64,000 bases of DNA, taken from Anaerococcus sp. Marseille-P3915 (GTDB lineage: Bacteria; Bacillota; Clostridia; Tissierellales; Peptoniphilaceae). This document shows positions 19,880 through 28,655 of the stretch, piece after piece. The notes under the pieces are model-generated. The model saw only the letters and a list, made by a program, of their open reading frames with translations, had not been told where the DNA came from and did not search any database. The translations under genes and the position numbers were made by a program. The stretch covers positions 681,474 through 745,473 of the forward strand of contig NZ_LT984887.1 in NCBI RefSeq assembly GCF_900258475.1, read 5' to 3'. The stretch's first letter is position 1, and each line of letters opens with the position of its first letter.

Positions 19880-19908
19880 GTCATATCACAATTAGAAAGT
19901 ATTGTCAA
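19880..19908 (-). promoter_or_regulatory. cas operon promoter
   Basis: Minus-strand TTGACA at 19908-19903, a 17-bp spacer, and TATGAC at 19885-19880 (four of six to TATAAT). Transcription should start near 19873, giving a leader of about 175 nt that includes both degenerate repeats before the cas3 ATG. Confidence 0.75.
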
Positions 19909-19978
19909 TATATATAGTAATAGCTAACACTTGCTTTACTAGAGTAAGTTTGGTTTTAGAAAAATATTTTAAACCACT

Positions 19979-20010
19979 TAAAAAAGCATCCAGTAAATCT
20001 AGATGCTATT
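19979..20010 (-). terminator. Terminator after the 20.0-21.2 kb gene group
   Basis: AGCATC (19985-19990) and GATGCT (20002-20007) form a short stem followed, on the minus strand, by a T6 run. It ends the hypothetical gene at 20022 and insulates the cas promoter region. Confidence 0.7.
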
Positions 20011-20021
20011 TTTATGCTTTA

Positions 20022-20690
20022 TTATGAAAGCCACCAAGACCCATCTGATCTTTGGTGGAGATTACCTACTCTTTCTGAAATTATATTTGAATCCAAATCT
20101 TTTATAATTAGCTTATCATAATATCGGTAGTCTTCGCCTGCCATATCCTTTACATCATCCCATCCTTCTTCAATCCAGGCATTGATATAGACCTTTCCAT
20201 CATCTATCAAAAGAACTGACTCATTTCCTGCAAGCTTGACAGTTTTTCTATAAGGATAGTAAATCTCAAGATGGTCAGAGTCTTGACTTATTAGATGAAG
20301 GTTTGATCCAATAAGGGAAAGATTATAGGTAGATAAGTCTTTAATTTTGTAATCAAAAATTTTCTCTAAAATCCCCTCTAGATAATACTTATAAATATTT
20401 GCAAGACCTTCATTAAAGTCTACTTGCAAGATGTAAAAAATATCTCCTATATAAATTGGTCTCCCGTAGGCTATGTTCTCTTTTAAGTCAAAAGGCAGAT
20501 AAACTTCACCTGTTTGGTAGTCATAAAATCTTATTATTGATCCCTTATAGAATCCATCGTATTTGATGATATCTTCTATCTCAAAAAGGTCATCCATATC
20601 GGATAAACAGTAGGCAAAACGGGCTTGCCCTGGGATTTCTTCAATGTAATCGCCATTTATTTCTGTAAATTCTTTAAAAATTTTTTTCAT
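20022..20690 (-). CDS. Hypothetical protein
   Basis: 222-aa soluble protein not assigned to a family. It has repeated short beta-type segments (for example SIIRFYDYQTGEVYLPF and SVLLIDDGKVYINAW) and ends QRSDGSWWLS, so it may be a beta-propeller-like or beta-sandwich fold. The start is taken at the ATG at 20690 with GGAGG four bases upstream. It overlaps the upstream gene by 4 bp (ATGA), and three short genes from 21159 down appear to form one operon. Confidence 0.6.
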   Translation of the reverse strand: MKKIFKEFTEINGDYIEEIPGQARFAYCLSDMDDLFEIEDIIKYDGFYKGSIIRFYDYQTGEVYLPFDLKENIAYGRPIYIGDIFYILQVDFNEGLANIYKYYLEGILEKIFDYKIKDLSTYNLSLIGSNLHLISQDSDHLEIYYPYRKTVKLAGNESVLLIDDGKVYINAWIEEGWDDVKDMAGEDYRYYDKLIIKDLDSNIISERVGNLHQRSDGSWWLS

Positions 20691-21055
20691 ATTCCTCCTT
20701 CTATGGTCCACTGTAATTTTATTGAACTTACTTCTATCACATAATATTCGCAAGCTAAACCAGGATCTGGGTAAGATTTTGCAAGGTCTATTGTTATATC
20801 TCCTAACTTTGCCTTTTTAAAATCATTTTTATTTCCAATAAGAATATACTGGGCTCCTAGATATTCAATCATACCACCAACAACCTCTCCTGGCAGAGCT
20901 TCCCAAGGCTTTTCTATGTCAATTCCAAACTTATCCAAGTAAGCATCCAAGTCTGGATAGACTTTCTTTATTTCTTTAATATAATTTTTGCAATAGGCAC
21001 AATCACATAGGCCATCATAATCTTTATAAAATTGTCTAGTTTCTTCTATAGTCAT
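20687..21055 (-). CDS. Hypothetical protein with a CxxCxxC-type motif
   Basis: 122 aa. The N-terminus contains CDCAYCKNYIKEIKKVYPDL, a cysteine cluster that could bind metal, followed by EKPWEALPGEVVGGMIEYLG. No family is firmly recognised. Translationally coupled to the gene at 20022 and preceded by a very short frame with overlapping stop/start. Confidence 0.55.
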   Translation of the reverse strand: MTIEETRQFYKDYDGLCDCAYCKNYIKEIKKVYPDLDAYLDKFGIDIEKPWEALPGEVVGGMIEYLGAQYILIGNKNDFKKAKLGDITIDLAKSYPDPGLACEYYVIEVSSIKLQWTIEGGI

Positions 21056-21159
21056 TTTTCTATATCCAAAGCCATTTTTTCTTCATCGTCCAATACAAGT
21101 CCTGATTCACTTGTCCTTATTGTTAGATGCTTATAATATTCTTTATTAAAATATTTCAT
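21052..21159 (-). CDS. Small frame of 35 aa, possible truncated protein
   Basis: ATG at 21159 after GGAGAT; begins MKYFNKEYYKHL and ends in a TGA that overlaps the ATG of the next gene. The opening residues resemble the N-terminus of larger hypothetical proteins (DUF4085-like), so it may be a decayed leftover or a small leader frame coupling the downstream genes. Confidence 0.35.
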   Translation of the reverse strand: MKYFNKEYYKHLTIRTSESGLVLDDEEKMALDIEK

Positions 21160-21167
21160 AAATCTCC

Positions 21168-21911
21168 TTAATCTTTCAAAAATACTTTTAATTTTTTAGC
21201 ATAGGCTGCTGGATGCTCGTGTAAATATTGTCCGTGTCCCATTCCTTCAAATATTTCCACCTTCATTTGTGGTAAATATTTCATTAAATTGTCCTGGCTA
21301 ATTTCTGGGACTTGCTCTTGGCTTCCTCGCCAAAATAGGACAGGCTTATGAAAGTTTCTTAAATTCTCATTTATTTCATAATGGAAAATATACTTACACA
21401 CATTTTTAATTGATTTTTTACTTATCTTTTTATAAGTCATTTCAATTACACTATCATTATCTTTTCCCATAAGCCAATCAATCATAAATTTAGGAATTGG
21501 AATTGATTTTTTGATCATGTATGTTCCTATAATAAATGCCTGAGTAAAAGGATATGCCTTCCGGCCCAATTCTGCGGTTATTGGAGCATCTAGTAAGACT
21601 TTTTTAACCCTGATATTTCCCCTACTAATTAAATCTACTGCAAGAGTCCCTCCCATGGAAAAACCACAGAGACCATATAAATTTCCCTTTAGGTCTTTTA
21701 GTATATAATTTTCTATTATAAAAAGCTCTTTTTTCATACTTTCTAGGTCATTTAAGTCACTTTGACAATGCCCATCAAGCTCTACTAAAATCAAATAATA
21801 TTCTTTTAAATAAGGCAAAAGTCCTCCAAAACACAAGTTAGCACTTGATGCTAGACCATGGATAAATAGGAGTGACTTATTATCTTTATTTCCGTAAGTA
21901 AGGAATTTCAT
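21168..21911 (-). CDS. Alpha/beta hydrolase
   Basis: 247-aa serine hydrolase fold: oxyanion HGLAS near residue 18, nucleophile elbow GFSMGGT near residue 98, and the catalytic His in EGMGHGQYLHEHP near the C-terminus. No signal peptide, so cytoplasmic. The substrate cannot be told; esterase or lipase-like activities are typical. Confidence 0.82.
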   Translation of the reverse strand: MKFLTYGNKDNKSLLFIHGLASSANLCFGGLLPYLKEYYLILVELDGHCQSDLNDLESMKKELFIIENYILKDLKGNLYGLCGFSMGGTLAVDLISRGNIRVKKVLLDAPITAELGRKAYPFTQAFIIGTYMIKKSIPIPKFMIDWLMGKDNDSVIEMTYKKISKKSIKNVCKYIFHYEINENLRNFHKPVLFWRGSQEQVPEISQDNLMKYLPQMKVEIFEGMGHGQYLHEHPAAYAKKLKVFLKD

Positions 21912-21923
21912 ACTTCCACCTTT

Positions 21924-22322
21924 TTAAAATAAAGTCAAAATATATCCATCTATTAGGGATATAAGAAAATACATAAGCAAGGCCCTTAAAAAAGCTTCTA
22001 TGTGTTTCTTTGGGTTTTGATAAAGACTTTTTTCTGGGATTTTTGTAAATCTAATTCTTTTTGTATTTCTCCACCACAAGAGGTCAATTATGATTAGATC
22101 AAAAAGATTCAGACCTTGACCTAAAATTGATAAGGCTATAAAGTTTTTCATAAATCTAACTTGTCGTATTTTTAAGCCAAGAATGAAAAATAAAAGAGAA
22201 AATATTATAAAATTTCCAATAAAAGTTGTTACTTTACTTCTTTCCTTAAATTTTCCTTGATAATCAATTATTTCTTTAATTTTAGATTGGACCTCATCTG
22301 GGTAGGAGTCATAGTTTTTCAA
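21924..22322 (-). CDS. Hypothetical membrane protein, start uncertain
   Basis: 132 aa from a TTG at 22322, with two to three hydrophobic segments (VTTFIGNFIIFSLLFFILGL and a C-terminal one, ALLMYFLISLIDGYIL). The frame stays open upstream to the stop of the esterase gene at 22452 and there encodes a further hydrophobic stretch (LIILCLIFFGLCFLG) after a GGAGG-like site, but without a standard start codon. The real protein may therefore be longer, using a rare start, or the gene may have lost its start. Confidence 0.5.
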   Translation of the reverse strand: MKNYDSYPDEVQSKIKEIIDYQGKFKERSKVTTFIGNFIIFSLLFFILGLKIRQVRFMKNFIALSILGQGLNLFDLIIIDLLWWRNTKRIRFTKIPEKSLYQNPKKHIEAFLRALLMYFLISLIDGYILTLF

Positions 22323-22451
22323 ATTTTTCTCATCTGTACCCGTCCCTAAAAAACATAGGCCAAAAAATATTAGACATAAAATAATTAACTCAATTACAAG
22401 CGTAAGCTCCTCCTTAAAGACTTCCGTAATCGCCTTTGTACTAATATAAAT

Positions 22452-23390
22452 TCAATACTTCAGTAATTCTATTATTTCATCCTGGGCATCCCTACCCTCT
22501 TTAAAAAATCTCACCAAAGGATAGCAGTGGCACATGCCCTCGCCAACAATAATTTCATGGGAGGCTCCATAGGCATCCATTACTTTTTTAAACTCATCAG
22601 CATAGGCATATAAGCATTCATCTGACCCATAATAAAAATATATCTTTGGAAATCCAGAAAAATCTCCCTTAGTCCCATCAAGCATATATTCAGGCAAGTC
22701 TTTATCACCCTTTAAGATTTCCCTTGCAGTTATTAGATATGTAGGCTCTATCATTACATCTTTAGATTTAAGCCCATTTATTTTTTCCCATATTTCCTTA
22801 TTTTCAGGTAAGTTTAGGTCAGGAATTCCTCCTGGAGATACTGATATTATTTTCCCTGGCATAGGGTAAGGCCTACCCAAAGCATTATTGTGTAAAAAAA
22901 TCCCAATGGCAAGATCAGCCCCTGATGAAAACCCGAGAACACTTATATTTTCTGCCTTATAAGTTTTTGTCATTACACCATAAGCCCTTAAAGATACCTC
23001 ATAAGTCTTATCTACTTTTACATCTTCTGAACAAAGAGGATAACATAAAAACCATACATCCTTATTAGTTTTTTCCATGATTCTTTCTGCCAAAGAAAAA
23101 TCTAATTTATTAGGCTGGGTAATCATTCCCCCACCAAACAGATAAAATACAGCGCCAGCAGTTGGATTTTCATTTTTTTGATATGCAATTAGCCTATAGC
23201 CCATCACATCTTTTTCAATAAGATGATAATTTTTCCTATGAGCTCTCTTCAATGCCTTATCTAAAACAAATACTTCCTTTGCATTTTCTCCCCTTGCATA
23301 CTCAAGCATCTGCTCTTTATTTTTTAAAAACATTTTTTTAACACCAAGCATCCTTACAAGGTATGCTGCTAATTTATATGTTATACTCAT
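22452..23390 (-). CDS. Alpha/beta hydrolase, esterase-like
   Basis: 312 aa, related to the alpha/beta-hydrolase-3 esterases. The HGG oxyanion motif is replaced by FYLFGGGMITQP. The nucleophile is in LGFSSGADLAIG, an Asp/Glu region YYGSDECLYAYADEF follows, and the catalytic His is in GEGMCHCYPL. No clear signal peptide. The stop is followed in the same frame by an open stretch leading into the membrane protein gene at 21924. Confidence 0.75.
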   Translation of the reverse strand: MSITYKLAAYLVRMLGVKKMFLKNKEQMLEYARGENAKEVFVLDKALKRAHRKNYHLIEKDVMGYRLIAYQKNENPTAGAVFYLFGGGMITQPNKLDFSLAERIMEKTNKDVWFLCYPLCSEDVKVDKTYEVSLRAYGVMTKTYKAENISVLGFSSGADLAIGIFLHNNALGRPYPMPGKIISVSPGGIPDLNLPENKEIWEKINGLKSKDVMIEPTYLITAREILKGDKDLPEYMLDGTKGDFSGFPKIYFYYGSDECLYAYADEFKKVMDAYGASHEIIVGEGMCHCYPLVRFFKEGRDAQDEIIELLKY

Positions 23391-23493
23391 ATCACAACCT
23401 TCATCACATTATAATATCTTATATACTGATACTTATTATCACCATTATTATACCGTGATTTTAGTAAGGTAAATTGGTTTTTATTAAATTCTA

Positions 23494-23532
23494 ACTAAAA
23501 ATGACTCTTAAGATTTCTCATCCTAAGAGCCA
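23494..23532 (-). terminator. Terminator of the 23.5 kb gene
   Basis: Arms 23503-23510 and 23523-23530 (core CTCTTA/TAAGAG) followed on the minus strand by ATTTTTAG. It ends the membrane protein gene at 23542. Confidence 0.65.
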
Positions 23533-23541
23533 TTTCTAATT

Positions 23542-23952
23542 TCATTTATCAGATACAAAATAATTTTTAATAAAAACAATGCCAGCCAAAGCAAGTGCAA
23601 AGCCCAAGCCAGTATAGAAAAATCCTATAAAAAAATCTGGGGCTAGGCCAGAAGCCCTAAGCCCAATCCCAAAGGTCATCATAAAAGCCATAATCAAATA
23701 AGATTTCTTATCAAAAAACTTCCAAAAAGGCATATAAGCATCATAAGCCATAATTCTATTCGTGTGATTTTTAGTCATTTTTAAAAACATACTACCAAAA
23801 ACCATAAAAACAACAAGACTTAGGCAATATAAATACCAAACATGATCGATAGACCTATAAGCAATAATCCCAATTCTCGCAACATTAAAACCCGCCATAA
23901 ACCAAACTAGGCCTGCTATCAATAATAAATTTCTTTTCCTAATCTTAACCAT
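23542..23952 (-). CDS. Four-helix hypothetical membrane protein
   Basis: 136 aa with four hydrophobic segments (about residues 9-28, 41-57, 86-101, 110-128). It starts MVKIRKRNLLLIAG. No catalytic motifs and no family recognised; the short, even spacing is that of small conserved membrane proteins of unknown role. Confidence 0.6.
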   Translation of the reverse strand: MVKIRKRNLLLIAGLVWFMAGFNVARIGIIAYRSIDHVWYLYCLSLVVFMVFGSMFLKMTKNHTNRIMAYDAYMPFWKFFDKKSYLIMAFMMTFGIGLRASGLAPDFFIGFFYTGLGFALALAGIVFIKNYFVSDK

Positions 23953-24034
23953 CTATCTCTCCCTATTTTAAATTTATAAATTATGAGTTTCTTTATTATT
24001 TATTTGCAAAAATTATTTTAGTAATTTAAGTAAA

Positions 24035-24648
24035 TTATTTAGCCATCTTTGAAACTTCTGGCCAGATTTCTGCAAAACTTTTTCCATCAAATATGTCAGA
24101 TATGATGCTTTCCCCTAGAAGATCAAATACTTTTTCATCCCCTAAATAACCTAGCATAATATCATTATCAACACTAATTATAGCATCCTTATTATTGTAT
24201 GTAAATTCAAATCCATCTCTAATTTTTTCCAATCAGAAGGAGTAAATAGACTTTTGCCTGAAAAAATATTATCTAAATCTTCTACTAGGTATTCAGTAAA
24301 ATATTCATCATCTGATATCACATGGTTTATAGACTTTGGTTTTAGACTCGATATCATTGCAAGGTCATATACCATCTTAAGCCTATCTATTTGGCTTGAC
24401 TCTATTTCTATTTCGCCTTTTGCCTTTTTAGAGATTAATCTTCTCCAAAGGTTTGCTTTCTCTCCAAATACATTAAAGTATCTATAATTTGTGCTTAAAA
24501 TTTTATTTATTAACTTTTCTAATAATTTCTTATCTTTTATATGATGGCCTATTATAAAGCAGTGATCTCCTTTAATTAATTCAAAGTCAAAATTATGACT
24601 ATCCATAATACATATATTAGGCCAAAGCCATTCATTATTGCAATACAT
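24035..24648 (-). pseudogene. Frameshifted hypothetical gene
   Basis: Two frames that together read as one protein of about 204 aa. The upstream part (24648 to about 24230) ends FTPSDWKKL; the downstream part (to 24035) continues KIRDGFEFTYNNKDAIISVD. Adding one A to the A6 run near 24230 joins them smoothly as SDWKKIRDGFEF. Either a disabled gene or a single-base assembly error. No function recognised; the neighbours at 24657 and 25051 may be co-transcribed. Confidence 0.6.
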
Positions 24649-24656
24649 CTTATCCT

Positions 24657-25058
24657 CTATGATTCATGTAGAAATATCTTAATACTCATCTTAAGCCACT
24701 TACCTCTCATTTCTTTATCGATTACTCTTGCAAAAAGTTCCTTGCCTGCATCCATCAATCTAGAAAAGATGACATTGTCTTGTCGTGGGACATAGCCAAT
24801 TTTTTCCTTATTTAAAGTTTCTATACGTATTGCTTGAGGATCTGCTTCATTTTCAACCTCACGATAAAATACCAAGCGATCATCCTTTTCTAATTTTGAG
24901 CTTATGGCTTCGATATCTGGAATATGACTTGTTCCTGCCACATAGGTATCAAAAAGATAAATGTCTCTTTCAAAAGGTTTTGGTAAGTCTAGTCCCGTTT
25001 CCTTATTTATAAGATAATCAAGAAGGCCAGCCTCATCTTTTTTTATTAAATCACTCAT
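24657..25058 (-). CDS. HIRAN-domain protein
   Basis: 133 aa. From about residue 30 it matches the HIRAN domain: LFDTYVAGTSHIPDIEAI, LVFYREVENEADPQAIRI and KIGYVPRQDNVIFSRLM. HIRAN domains bind 3' DNA ends or appear in damage-linked proteins; here it is almost the whole protein. Overlaps the coiled-coil gene upstream by 8 bp. Confidence 0.75.
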   Translation of the reverse strand: MSDLIKKDEAGLLDYLINKETGLDLPKPFERDIYLFDTYVAGTSHIPDIEAISSKLEKDDRLVFYREVENEADPQAIRIETLNKEKIGYVPRQDNVIFSRLMDAGKELFARVIDKEMRGKWLKMSIKIFLHES

Positions 25059-25860
25059 ATATATCCCTCATTAAATCTTTTATATATTCTTCTTGAGTTC
25101 TTATAGCTTCTTCATAAGCTTCTAGATTATTTTTCAATTCTTTTAGCTTATCTGCTCTTTTATTTTTATCTTCTACAAATTCTTTCCAGGTATAAGGCGG
25201 CTGGGACTTGATTAAATCTATATCTTTTTGAATTTTTCCTATAAGTCCCTCCAGCCTTTTTACTTCATCTTTCAAAGCTTTATCAGACAAGGCTTCTTTA
25301 TCTGTGTCTTCGTTAGAAATAACAATATCATAAATTGTTTGAATAGTCATCAAATCTCCATTTTTATAGGAGTCTGTGGCCTTATAGAAAAATTCTTTTT
25401 CCTCTTCTGTAATAGCGGGATTTATATCTGGATGAATCTTTTTTACAATCTTCTTGTATAAGGTTTTTATTAGTATTTCTTCTTCATCTGTTAAAAAGTC
25501 CATTTCTGAACGTTTTAAGGCTTCTTTCATGTCAGATATTTTTCCATCTAAGACCTTTTTATATTCAGCAAATTCATCGTCCAGGTCTTTTTCAATAGTT
25601 TCAATATCTATGCTTTCTTGGCGGTTCTTTTTTGCTTGAATCATCTCCTTCTTTCTCCTTAGGCGGAGATATTTGCAGTAGGCCTTATAAAGATTGTATT
25701 CAAGACTTCCAAAATTAAGCATATATTGAGTTTTGATATTTTCACAAATAACAAATTTTAGATTGTCTTTCTCATAAACTAAATCTGTTAAAGTTTTTTT
25801 AAGTTCTGTGATTTTTTCCTTTGCTTCTTTATAGGCTGGAAACTCTATAATTTCTCCCAT
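25051..25860 (-). CDS. Coiled-coil protein with J-domain-like segment
   Basis: About 269 aa, mostly helical and charged, predicted coiled coils at both ends. The central segment LYKKIVKKIHPDINP carries the HPD tripeptide of DnaJ J-domains followed by a helix with FFYKATDSYKNGD, so it could stimulate an Hsp70. The start is placed at the ATG at 25860, after GGAGG; an ATG twelve bases earlier overlaps that site. Coupled to the HIRAN gene. Confidence 0.6.
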   Translation of the reverse strand: MGEIIEFPAYKEAKEKITELKKTLTDLVYEKDNLKFVICENIKTQYMLNFGSLEYNLYKAYCKYLRLRRKKEMIQAKKNRQESIDIETIEKDLDDEFAEYKKVLDGKISDMKEALKRSEMDFLTDEEEILIKTLYKKIVKKIHPDINPAITEEEKEFFYKATDSYKNGDLMTIQTIYDIVISNEDTDKEALSDKALKDEVKRLEGLIGKIQKDIDLIKSQPPYTWKEFVEDKNKRADKLKELKNNLEAYEEAIRTQEEYIKDLMRDIYE

Positions 25861-25883
25861 TAGATCCTCCATTTAAAACTATA

Positions 25884-26798
25884 TTATTTTAAAGCTTTGG
25901 GCTTATCTTTTATTTCCACGATTGCTAAAACAATTGTCAAAATAAATAAAATAAGGGAAAATATTCCATAAAGAGTAAGATCCTTCATTATTCCAAGTTT
26001 AAATAATCCGCCAATACAATAGGTGTAGATACAAAACCAAAATATGATTACAGTCCAGTCTTTTTTATGGCTTATAATTATATCTTTTCTTTTATTCATT
26101 AGATAAGCTAATAATTTCATTAAAACAAATATCCATATAGCTAGAAAGGCTAAATAAGCAAACCATTCATCAGTGATTTTATTTAAAAGTAATGAAATAT
26201 AGCTACAAACTCCTACAAAAGCTACTCCTCCAAGGCCAATAAGGATTGACATCAAAACCCTAATCTTCTCCTCATCATGATTTTTCTCCCAACTTTTTAA
26301 AGTCATGTAAATAATTGAAGGCACTTCGAACATATAGCCCAAAAAATTCACCCAAATTACAGACATAAACATATGGTGGTTGATATCTAGATTTATAGGA
26401 CGACCATCCCAAACCCAGAAACCTCCATCTAGCCTAGTAGCTACTACATCTAATAGCAAATCCATACTCACAATCAGCCATCCGCTTAATAAGGCTGTCA
26501 TAATGTTACTAAGTGAAAACTTCTTGGCTATCCTTAGGGCAACGACACTTATCCCACCCCACATGAGCCCTCCAAAAAAAGGAAATTGGTAGGGTGAAAA
26601 CCCAATGCTTATGTAAAAATCATTGCTGTAATGGTAGATATCTGTAAGTCTCACTGCCAATAGCTCTAAGGAAACACCAGCTAGGGCTCCAGATATCAAG
26701 AGTCCAAGTTCCCTATAAGATTTATTTTTAATAATATCTAAAAGTAAAATTAAAACTATAAAATAACAAATAAGTTCAAAAGAATTAATCCAATTCAT
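25884..26798 (-). CDS. Multi-pass membrane protein, carotenoid-biosynthesis-like
   Basis: 304 aa with about eight hydrophobic segments. Motifs FSPYQFPFFGGLMWGG and DLLLDVVATRLDGGFWVWDG resemble the DUF422/CruF-like membrane proteins found in carotenoid gene sets, but no other carotenoid gene is nearby. The function is therefore left open. Confidence 0.55.
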   Translation of the reverse strand: MNWINSFELICYFIVLILLLDIIKNKSYRELGLLISGALAGVSLELLAVRLTDIYHYSNDFYISIGFSPYQFPFFGGLMWGGISVVALRIAKKFSLSNIMTALLSGWLIVSMDLLLDVVATRLDGGFWVWDGRPINLDINHHMFMSVIWVNFLGYMFEVPSIIYMTLKSWEKNHDEEKIRVLMSILIGLGGVAFVGVCSYISLLLNKITDEWFAYLAFLAIWIFVLMKLLAYLMNKRKDIIISHKKDWTVIIFWFCIYTYCIGGLFKLGIMKDLTLYGIFSLILFILTIVLAIVEIKDKPKALK

Positions 26799-26900
26799 AA
26801 CTTTCTCCTAAAAATCCCTTATATTGCCTGCATTGTTAGCTTAATGAACCTCTATTATCTTAAAATTATCTTACCTTAAAGATTTAATTTTAGTAGAAAC

Positions 26901-26950
26901 AAAAAAAGGCGGAGGCTTTATTTTATTTAAAACTCCTCCGCTTATTTTTT
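26901..26950. terminator. Strong bidirectional terminator
   Basis: GCGGAGG (26909-26915) pairs with CCTCCGC (26935-26941); A7 to the left and T6 to the right give U-runs in both directions. It ends the large lipoprotein gene at 27002. Confidence 0.8.
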
Positions 26951-27001
26951 AATAATTATTTACTTGTCAAAAATTTAAACTTTTGTTTGAAATTTTATTT
27001 A

Positions 27002-28486
27002 TTAACCTACCCCTATCAAAGATCGCATTATATCATACATTGTAGGTGAATATGCCTCATTTTGTATTTGTTTAGACCAATCAAATACTTCTTCTCCATT
27101 TAAAACTTCATCTGGAAGGGTCATTGTCCCATCCTTCATACTAAGTGAAGGCGAAAACTCATAGACATCATCCCTATATCTTATGGTGATTTTTCCATTT
27201 GGACCAAGGTCACTCATATTTTGGCAAATAAATGTTGGGCCGCAACAAGCATTTGAGTCTAGGTATATATTATCCACTTCTTTTAGTTTTCCATCTTCTG
27301 ATATTTCTAGCTCCTTAAGAGCAATTGATGCATTTTTATATTTAGGAATTAGTAAGTAACACTCTTCACCTATTAGATATGGCAAGTCGCCTACTTGACT
27401 TTCTTTGATAGTTACAAGCATACTTGGATCTTTATAATTAAATAAGTTACTTGTCCAAACATTAAGCTTTTCTAAGGTATCTTTTAAGCTATCCTCATCC
27501 ACAGCCCCTCCGAGATAAATCATAAAGGCCTTGTACTTGTCATCATATGGGTCTATTCCAAGCTTTGTAGCCATCCTTATATACTCGTCAGAAATAGGAT
27601 TTTGGTCAAAATCATTTGTATTTAGTTTTAAAATTGGTGAGCAATATCCCATTTGTGAGCTTTTATATTGATCAAAGAGAAAGGTTGGCTTGCCCACTTC
27701 ATCTATATAAATTTGACCCTTCTTATTTTCGTAATTGTCCCATAGGTCATTTAAAACCAGACCTGTGTAATTACTTGGGTTATAAATGTAGGAATAATCG
27801 GTTGTATCTCTATAATAGATGCTTGTATAAAGGGCCTGGTCTTCTCGCAAGGAATTTTCAACCATAGGTAAAATCTGATCCTTACTCACTCCCAAATCTG
27901 CCATCAACTCATCATCGCTAATGAAATTGCCATCAGGAAGGGAAAAGTTATAGACCTTATAGCGTATAAATTCCCCACTCCAAATATCGTAATTTTCAAT
28001 CATTATGCTTAAGACCTTCTCATCTTGATAAACAGAAAATGTGGCATAAGCCCCTATCTCCTTGCCTTCTATATCCTTCTTATGTTCCTCATATTTTTCC
28101 TTAATTCTAGCGGCTATCTCATCGATTTCCTCGTTGGCTTTCTTTGCATCATCAGATTCTAAAAGAATCCTTGGTAGGTGGATGCCATAGTCATACAATT
28201 TGGCATATTCTATATGGTCTTTATCGATAAAATCATTCCATACTTGCCTGTCCTCAACATAAGAAGAAACTGAGCCTAACTTTGACCCCTCAACTTGTTT
28301 TAATTTTTTTGAAAGCTTTGACTCAGAAATTTTATCTTGAGTTCCCGTATTATCCTTCTTATTTGAGATATATGTATCATGCTTTACTTCTGCGTCTGGC
28401 TTAACCTTATCATTACCTTTCTGACAACCAGTAAAAATAAAAGTAGCCAGCCCTAGTATTACAAAAACCTTAGACATTCTTTTCAT
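27002..28486 (-). CDS. Large secreted lipoprotein of unknown function
   Basis: About 494 aa. The start is taken at the ATG after AGGAGGG. A signal peptide with lipobox FIFTGCQ is followed by a charged linker and a globular domain without recognised catalytic motifs. A central part (AYATFSVYQDEKVLSIMIEN and YKVYNFSLPDGNFISDDELM) has the look of the DUF3298/RsiV-like fold found in extracellular lipoproteins of Firmicutes. It is anchored to the outer membrane face. Transcribed alone, with a terminator behind it. Confidence 0.65.
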   Translation of the reverse strand: MKRMSKVFVILGLATFIFTGCQKGNDKVKPDAEVKHDTYISNKKDNTGTQDKISESKLSKKLKQVEGSKLGSVSSYVEDRQVWNDFIDKDHIEYAKLYDYGIHLPRILLESDDAKKANEEIDEIAARIKEKYEEHKKDIEGKEIGAYATFSVYQDEKVLSIMIENYDIWSGEFIRYKVYNFSLPDGNFISDDELMADLGVSKDQILPMVENSLREDQALYTSIYYRDTTDYSYIYNPSNYTGLVLNDLWDNYENKKGQIYIDEVGKPTFLFDQYKSSQMGYCSPILKLNTNDFDQNPISDEYIRMATKLGIDPYDDKYKAFMIYLGGAVDEDSLKDTLEKLNVWTSNLFNYKDPSMLVTIKESQVGDLPYLIGEECYLLIPKYKNASIALKELEISEDGKLKEVDNIYLDSNACCGPTFICQNMSDLGPNGKITIRYRDDVYEFSPSLSMKDGTMTLPDEVLNGEEVFDWSKQIQNEAYSPTMYDIMRSLIGVG

Positions 28487-28617
28487 AATATCCCTCCTTA
28501 TAATTAATACCCAGAAAAAGCCTATATTCCCACTTTTCAATGATTTTAAAGAAAATATGAAGGAGGAATTTAGCCAAGAAAAAAATAATTTATGATGAGA
28601 ATTATTAAGAAGAAATC

Positions 28618-28648
28618 TAAAAAGGGCTCAAAACCGAGCACCTTTTAA
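28618..28648 (-). terminator. Terminator of the ABC/two-component operon
   Basis: Near-complementary arms around AAAAGGGCTC and GAGCACCTTTT (28619-28646), followed on the minus strand by a T-rich stretch. It is placed just after the permease gene stop at 28656. Confidence 0.65.
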
Positions 28649-28655
28649 TTTCAGA

